Source: Paguma larvata (taxonomy: Eukaryota; Chordata; Mammalia; Carnivora; Viverridae). Taken from it: a stretch of DNA of 64,000 nt. This document shows, in pieces, positions 23,662-64,000 of the stretch; the first letter of the stretch is position 1; each line of letters opens with the position of its first letter. The DNA is taken from assembly GCA_030068075.1 (NCBI GenBank), contig CM057843.1, positions 41,113,832 to 41,177,831 on the forward strand, read 5' to 3'. Made by a program: the position numbers and the translations under genes. Under the pieces are notes generated by a model. The model was not told where the DNA came from. It searched no databases and saw nothing but the letters and a program-made list of their open reading frames with translations.

Positions 23662-24976
23662 CGCCTTTGAGTGTTCGTTCCTGCGTCCCGGCCCTGCCTG
23701 AGTCCCTGGCTTCCGGCTCCAAATGGACCCCACTCCTGGAATCCTTGATGACAATGCAAGGCTTACTGAGAATTAATCCTGCCAGGAGGTGGGGCTGTCC
23801 TGGGGGCAGAGCTGATTGCTGCTTCCTGGCTGGGGGAAGAGGGTGAGGGCTGAGACGTGTGCCTCCTCTCAGCCTCACGGGGTCACTTCTGCTACCTGGT
23901 TTTCACTGGGTATGGGAAGGCCTGCCTTCATTTGGAAGCGAATGAATGAGATCATGTCTGGGGTAGCTCACGGGCTGTTCAGGGATGGGCTCAGGTGGGT
24001 GCCTGCGTAGCGTCTGAGGCTTGAAGGCTAACTGTGGGGCTAGAGGGGGTGGGGCGAGGAGCTGAAGGAGTGAGGACAGGTTGGAACACTCACGGTCCTG
24101 TGACACCGGGACATCCTCCATCATTGGTCTGGGTGAACCCGCTCTTGGGGTCTTTGGCGCCTTTGTACAAACTGGGAAAAGGTGTCCCTTATTCTGGGTG
24201 GTCTCAGCCTGGCTGACTCATGGCCTGGCAGGCAGAGAACAGGCTGGCGTTCAGACCTCCTTGCGCAGGCCACGAGCCGTACAACACACACAGAGCCCTG
24301 GGTTAGGGGCCTGGCCCGTAGTCCGGGGAGTGCGAGATGTGGGGTGCATGTGTCTGCCTTTCCAAATTCCCGGAAGCGGCATGGGTGATGGGTGGAAGAG
24401 GGGGTTACCCTCTTTCCCGGAGGTGTTGTTGAATGGGGGAGACTAAGACAGAAACCTCACAATTCCAGAGTTTGGGGGGGGCGGGGTGCAAGGATCAGAG
24501 AGTAGGGAGAAAGTGACTGACTCTTCGCCTGAATGTCCCAGCCTCCCAGCTCAGCCTGCTGGGGCTGGGATACCAGTTTCTCCCTTAACTTTTGCCAGAG
24601 ACTCCAGATGAGCCCGCCTCTCCCCACTGCCACAGACAGCTCGAAGCCTGCCCGCGCTTCCTCCTTTCGCGTACACCCAGGCCTACGTCGGGCACCCCAG
24701 AGAGCCCATAAGGTCTCTCTACCTGGCAGTGGACACTGTCACCTGAAAAGAAGTTTGGGTGTGGCTACTGTAGCCATGTCCCTTTCCTTGAGTGCTGGCA
24801 GCCTCACCAGTTAGAGGAGAAGCCGGGGTCCGGCTGTTTCTGCTGATTCGCTCGGGGCCCCTGGGGCAGACGTGCCTCCTTCTCTTCCCCAGGTGTAAAC
24901 TGACAAGCCCTGAGGTCTCCTTCAGCTCTCACGTCCCTGAGTTGGGGGCCTCTAACCCTGCTCCGTCTCTCCCTAG
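19467..24976 (+). other. HDAC5: HDAC5 intron 1
   Basis: 5.5 kb, GC-rich, with no SINE that I can recognise. It holds G-runs (21340-21520), a TG/CG dinucleotide tract (23614-23663) and two AT-richer islands at 21380-21620 and 21840-21930 with homeodomain-like TAATTA sequences. No additional coding exon is supportable. Confidence 0.6.
23614..23663. repeat. (TG)n(CG)n dinucleotide tract
   Basis: About 18 TG units run into GCGCGCGCGCGC, HDAC5 intron 1. Confidence 0.9.
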
Positions 24977-25025
24977 GGATGCCGTTCTGAGTGCCTGACT
25001 GCCTCGCCCCGAAGGATGGCCTCTG

Positions 25026-25097
25026 ATGGGCATTAGAGGCACAGCGGCCCCGGGCTCCTGTCCCGTCCGTCTGTCTGTTTTCGTCTGTCTCTCTTGA
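25026..25097 (+). other. Exon 2 upstream ORFs (23, 6 and 3 codons)
   Basis: Besides the spliced upstream ORF, exon 2 has ATG 24979-24981 (3 codons, TGA), ATG 25016-25018 (6 codons, TAG 25034-25036) and ATG 25026-25028 (23 codons, TGA 25095-25097). All end before the HDAC5 start at 25166, so reinitiation is possible. This leader looks built for poor or regulated translation. Confidence 0.55.
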
Positions 25098-25165
25098 CAT
25101 CACCGCAGCTCCACCCCCTCCCGTCCCAGCCCCCAACGCCAGCTTCCTGTGGGCCCAGAGCCGGC

Positions 25166-56705
<31,540 letters not shown>

Positions 56706-56760
56706 CACCCCGGCCCCCGGCCCTCTGGGCTCCATCATTGTGATTTTGTTTATTTTTTCT

Positions 56761-56766
56761 ATTAAA
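56761..56766 (+). terminator. HDAC5: Candidate proximal poly(A) signal ATTAAA
   Basis: 56 nt after the stop codon, preceded by a T-rich tract and followed by GT-rich sequence at about 56789-56805. Use would remove nearly the whole 3' UTR. Confidence 0.45.
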
Positions 56767-58275
56767 AACAAAAAGTCACACATTCAACAACGTGTGCCGT
56801 GTGGGTCTCTCAGCCTCACCCCCCTGCTCCTCTAAGCCGCCTCAGGCCTCCCCCCCCAACGCCCCTCGGCGAGATCCACGTCTCCACTCTAGAAGTTTGC
56901 TCCCCCTGGAAGGTATGGGGGTGCCCTTTCCAGCCTCCCCTCCATGTTGTGTCTCATACCCACTTCCCTGCATTCTGTCCTTTTCCCCCTTGGAGCCTGG
57001 GCCAGCTTAAAGTGGGTATGGGACCCAGATAGTACCTTCTAGTTTGGGGGTCTCTCTAAGTGAGGAGGGAACAGTAAGTTTGGTGCCTTGGCTTCAGCTG
57101 ACGTGGGGGAAATGCCTTAATTTCACCCTTCTCCCCTCTCCAACCTCAGGGGAAGATCCGGAAGGTTGCTCTACAGTCTTAAGATCTAGAGTGGAGGGGA
57201 GGTGGGCTCCCCCCCTGCGATTCCCCACCCTTTTCCCTCTTTGTTGGCCTCGCCATCTCTGCATAGGCCCTTCTCCTCCTCCTTTCTCCTGGCCTCAGCA
57301 CCGAGGAAAGACTCGTGCCCTAGGATGTGGCCTGTGGGCTGTGGGCAGGGCTGTCTTGCCTCACACTCCTTAGGGCCTGTTGCCCCTTCCCGGGGGCTGG
57401 AGAGGGTCAAAGTGTGTGGGGAGGGATACAGCTGGTCTCCTGGGTTCTGAGGGACCAGGAGGAGCCTGAGAACCAGGCCTGCTCTCCGCCTTACTCTGTT
57501 GGCTTCCCTGCCCCTGCTGGCACAGCCTGGGGAGGGGAAGGTGGTCCCTCCAGGCTGGTGAAAGCCCCCCTGCTGTCCAGGACCAGATTTCCCCAGCTAT
57601 CCAGTAGTCAGTGGCCCACCTGCCTCCTGGGGCCTTTTACTTTGAAGCCTGGGGATGGTGGAATGGAGGAGGGGGTTGTCTTGAAGGGGGCAGGGCCAGA
57701 ACCCAGGAACCCAGGACCCAGGAGTCTGCCCTCGGCTGTAGCTTCCCTTTCTCCTGGGCTTCCTTTGCTGGCCGCTAGCCCAACGGAGCTAAGACCAGGA
57801 GGGGCTGGGGGCCCGTGAAGCTTCTAGGAAATGCTGTCTAGCCTGTAGGAAACCAAAGATGGAAAGCAGCTCCTAGAGGGCTGAAGTCTTCCTCCGTCCT
57901 CCTCTTAACATCGTATATACTTCTCTTCCGCCCCATCCTGGGGTCCCCCCCCAGTCTGTTTACATATTATCCTAATGGGGGCCTGAGTAGGGTTGAGGGA
58001 GCCAGGGGAGGGGCAGGGAGTCCCACCACCACTGGGTCATTGTGTGCTTGTGTCTCGTGTGTCGTTAGTGTGTTCTGGATCCTCCTGGGAGATGCGGACG
58101 GGGTTAGGCCCAGTGTGCCAGGCCTCCCGCACTGAGCCCCAGCTCCAGGCCCCTGAACTCCCCCTCTCCCCGTGGCTGGTCTGGTTCTCATGTAAACCCA
58201 CTCCTTGCTTTGTCTCCCTGGATATGGATTTCAGTTAAGTATTTTGTAATCTGTTATACTGTGTGTCCTTATGTA

Positions 58276-58281
58276 AATAAA
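58276..58281 (+). terminator. HDAC5: HDAC5 poly(A) signal AATAAA
   Basis: ATGTAAATAAACTTG, with cleavage expected about 15-25 nt downstream and a TGTGGCTGATGTCTCTC downstream element. Confidence 0.85.
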
Positions 58282-58300
58282 CTTGTTTCTGGCAGTGCCT

Positions 58301-58679
58301 TCTGTGGCTGATGTCTCTCTTCTCTGGGCTTCCAAATGGAGTAGAGGTTCTCATTCCCCACCCCGGCCCCCAAAAAACTGCTGCTCTTTTCTCCAGCCCC
58401 TGGACTAGCCAGTTGAGGAAACGGGAGGCTGGGGCAGGAGGGAGTGGGGTCTCTGTTGTGTAGATTAAAGACGAGGTTTCACTGAATGCAGCCATAGCAT
58501 CTCACGGGACCTCTCTTGAGGCCTAGGTGGTGACGCTGGGCCCAGGCTGGGGGTCTCTGTGGAAACAAGGGTGGGGGAGGGGTGGAGTGCAGAACAGGTG
58601 GCCTGGCAAGGGTCTCGCTCGCGCACACACACAGACAAGTTCAATGGAGATGCGCGCATAGGCAAGAAAGGAATCCAGA
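58301..58679. other. HDAC5-G6PC3 convergent spacer
   Basis: About 380 bp of unique sequence between the two inferred cleavage sites. No repeat, gene or insulator motif recognised. Confidence 0.6.
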
Positions 58680-58927
58680 AGTTTTCAAGGGCTTTTATTG
58701 GGGCCTCTCTGAGCCCCTCACAGTGTTACAGGAGCCCACTGGTCTTGATGTTGCCAGCATTTTGGGGGGGGCGAAGACCGGATGGTGGAGAATTGGGAGG
58801 CTGAGGCTGACCGGGGCCTGCTGGGAGTTGGAAGGGGACGGGGCTGCCTCCTGGAGAGGGGAGGTCACGGAGTGTTGGCTTTGGGGTGGGGGTGGGGAGG
58901 GCCAGTGGCAATAGGAGGCACTTGAAG
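58680..58927 (-). other. G6PC3: G6PC3 3' UTR
   Basis: About 250 nt to the poly(A) site. The signal AATAAA reads on the minus strand at 58699-58694, with cleavage expected near 58680. Confidence 0.85.
58694..58699 (-). terminator. G6PC3: G6PC3 poly(A) signal AATAAA
   Basis: CCCCAATAAAAGCCC on the minus strand, about 230 nt after the stop codon. Confidence 0.85.
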
Positions 58928-63260
<4,333 letters not shown>

Positions 63261-64000
63261 GTAATCTCCAAGGTCAGGATTCCTTCCAGACCAGACCTCT
63301 TTTTCTCCCGTACCGCTGCTCTCCAAAGATATTCTGAGATTTCTCGGAGAGAGGGCTACGCACACTCCCTCCTCGGAGGAGCCAGGCATCTCCGGTCGGC
63401 GCTGAAGCGGGGCTCTAAATTTTAAGACGCCGCCGATCAGTCTTTGCCTTTCTCCCCCAGCCCAAGAATCTCCCGTCCGAATTCATCCGCTATTGATTTG
63501 GAAGCTGACAGATAAGCCTCTTGATTTTGAAGCGTCTTCCCTAAACGTTTGCGAATTCTTACACATAGCAGGCTAAGTCACACTTCCACTTCTAAGCTTG
63601 CCTTACCTTCCTCCTTGCCTTCCAAAACCCTGCGGGGCAGGTAAACCATGAGGTAGTAGCTGGGTTGGTGTGGGAAGAGGAGGGGCACACACCCACGGCA
63701 AAATCTGGAATAATCCTCTCTCGGAACACACACAAAATAGAATCCTCAGCTATTCTAGGCGAGGTCTTGCCTAGAGGCAGAGTTGGGGTGGGAGGAGACT
63801 GAGTGCCCCCCCCCCCACAGTTCCTTCCCACCTCAAGAAACTTTGTTTTTTGGAGGGTTTTAAGATGGACGAATGAAAATGAGCATATAAATATGGTTCT
63901 TCTTGGAGAGAGATTAATTGGTGTGGGGAACGGAAGCTGGGTATAAATGTCATTTCACTGCCTTGCTAAATGTTTTTCATTTGCCCCAAGGAGAAAGCCT
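63261..64000. other. Upstream flank of G6PC3
   Basis: CpG-poor unique sequence with a C-run (about 63808-63819). In human the divergent neighbour is LSM12 about 3 kb away, so its promoter would lie beyond the window. I see no gene here. Confidence 0.55.

Larger units (their letters stand above)
19327..24998 (+). other. Spliced upstream ORF, 53 (or 36) codons, Arg/Cys-rich
   Basis: ATG at 19327 (MLLLVAAASGAGG...) and, 17 codons on and in frame, ATG at 19378 (MEEPSRRRCRCC...). The frame runs to the exon 1 donor at 19466 (two bases over), continues across the splice to exon 2 at 24977 and stops at TGA 24996-24998. The longer form has 53 codons and the shorter 36. The middle is almost entirely Arg, Cys, Ser and Pro from CGC/TGC repeats. 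Translation is unproven. At the least it should lower initiation at the HDAC5 ATG. Confidence 0.45.
56706..58300 (+). other. HDAC5: HDAC5 3' UTR
   Basis: About 1.6 kb of unique sequence with no repeats recognised. An ATTAAA at 56761-56766 with GT-rich sequence (GTGTGCCGTGTGGGT) downstream could give a very short UTR. The main AATAAA at 58276-58281 is followed by a GT-rich stretch near 58300. Confidence 0.8.

Noticed and set aside
22740..23759. 339-codon open frame on the minus strand in HDAC5 intron 1
   Set aside because: It runs through the CA/TG dinucleotide repeat and has compositionally biased residues; chance frame in GC-rich DNA.

Overview
The window is mammalian genomic DNA from a carnivore, most likely a felid. 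The main evidence is more than thirty tRNA-derived carnivore SINEs with the 5' head GGGGCGCCTGGGTGGCTCAG. Many are young copies with perfect target-site duplications and a CT-rich body ending in a short A-rich tail. Older MIR, MER5A-like and L2/L1-like fragments lie between them. The gene order HROB (-), HDAC5 (+), G6PC3 (-) matches human 17q21.31, as I remember it, in inverted orientation.

Layout. 1-3.2 kb: the 5' end of HROB on the minus strand (CpG-rich promoter, exon 1 ending exactly on the ATG, a 51-nt exon 2); the rest lies beyond base 1. 3.3-19.2 kb: intergenic DNA dense in SINEs with no credible gene. 19.2-58.3 kb: the complete HDAC5 gene. It has a CpG-island promoter and noncoding exon 1, then 26 coding exons that I could join by splice sites into one open frame of 3330 nt (1109 aa plus stop). 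An alternative first exon at about 32.48 kb adds a different N-terminus. 58.68-62.9 kb: the complete G6PC3 gene on the minus strand, six exons, 1041 nt, 346 aa. It converges on HDAC5 with about 0.4 kb between poly(A) signals. 63-64 kb: G6PC3 upstream flank.

How the genes relate. HROB acts in homologous recombination by loading MCM8-MCM9. HDAC5 is a class IIa deacetylase and co-repressor of MEF2, shuttled by 14-3-3 binding. G6PC3 is the ubiquitous ER glucose-6-phosphatase needed by neutrophils. They are neighbours, not a pathway.

The most interesting pattern is regulatory. Exact MEF2 consensus sites (CTAWWWWTAG) sit in TATA-like positions at the HDAC5 main promoter, at the alternative first exon and in intron 3. 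HDAC5 is a MEF2 repressor, so this suggests an autoregulatory loop feeding several start sites. Also notable are a palindromic pair of CACGTG boxes in intron 2, a cluster of upstream ORFs including an Arg/Cys-rich one, a weak donor after exon 13 whose retention would give a catalytic-domain-less protein, and long SINE-free stretches around the promoters.

Coordinates of exons come from reading frames and GT/AG sites by eye. Transcript ends are inferred. Statements about human proteins are from memory.
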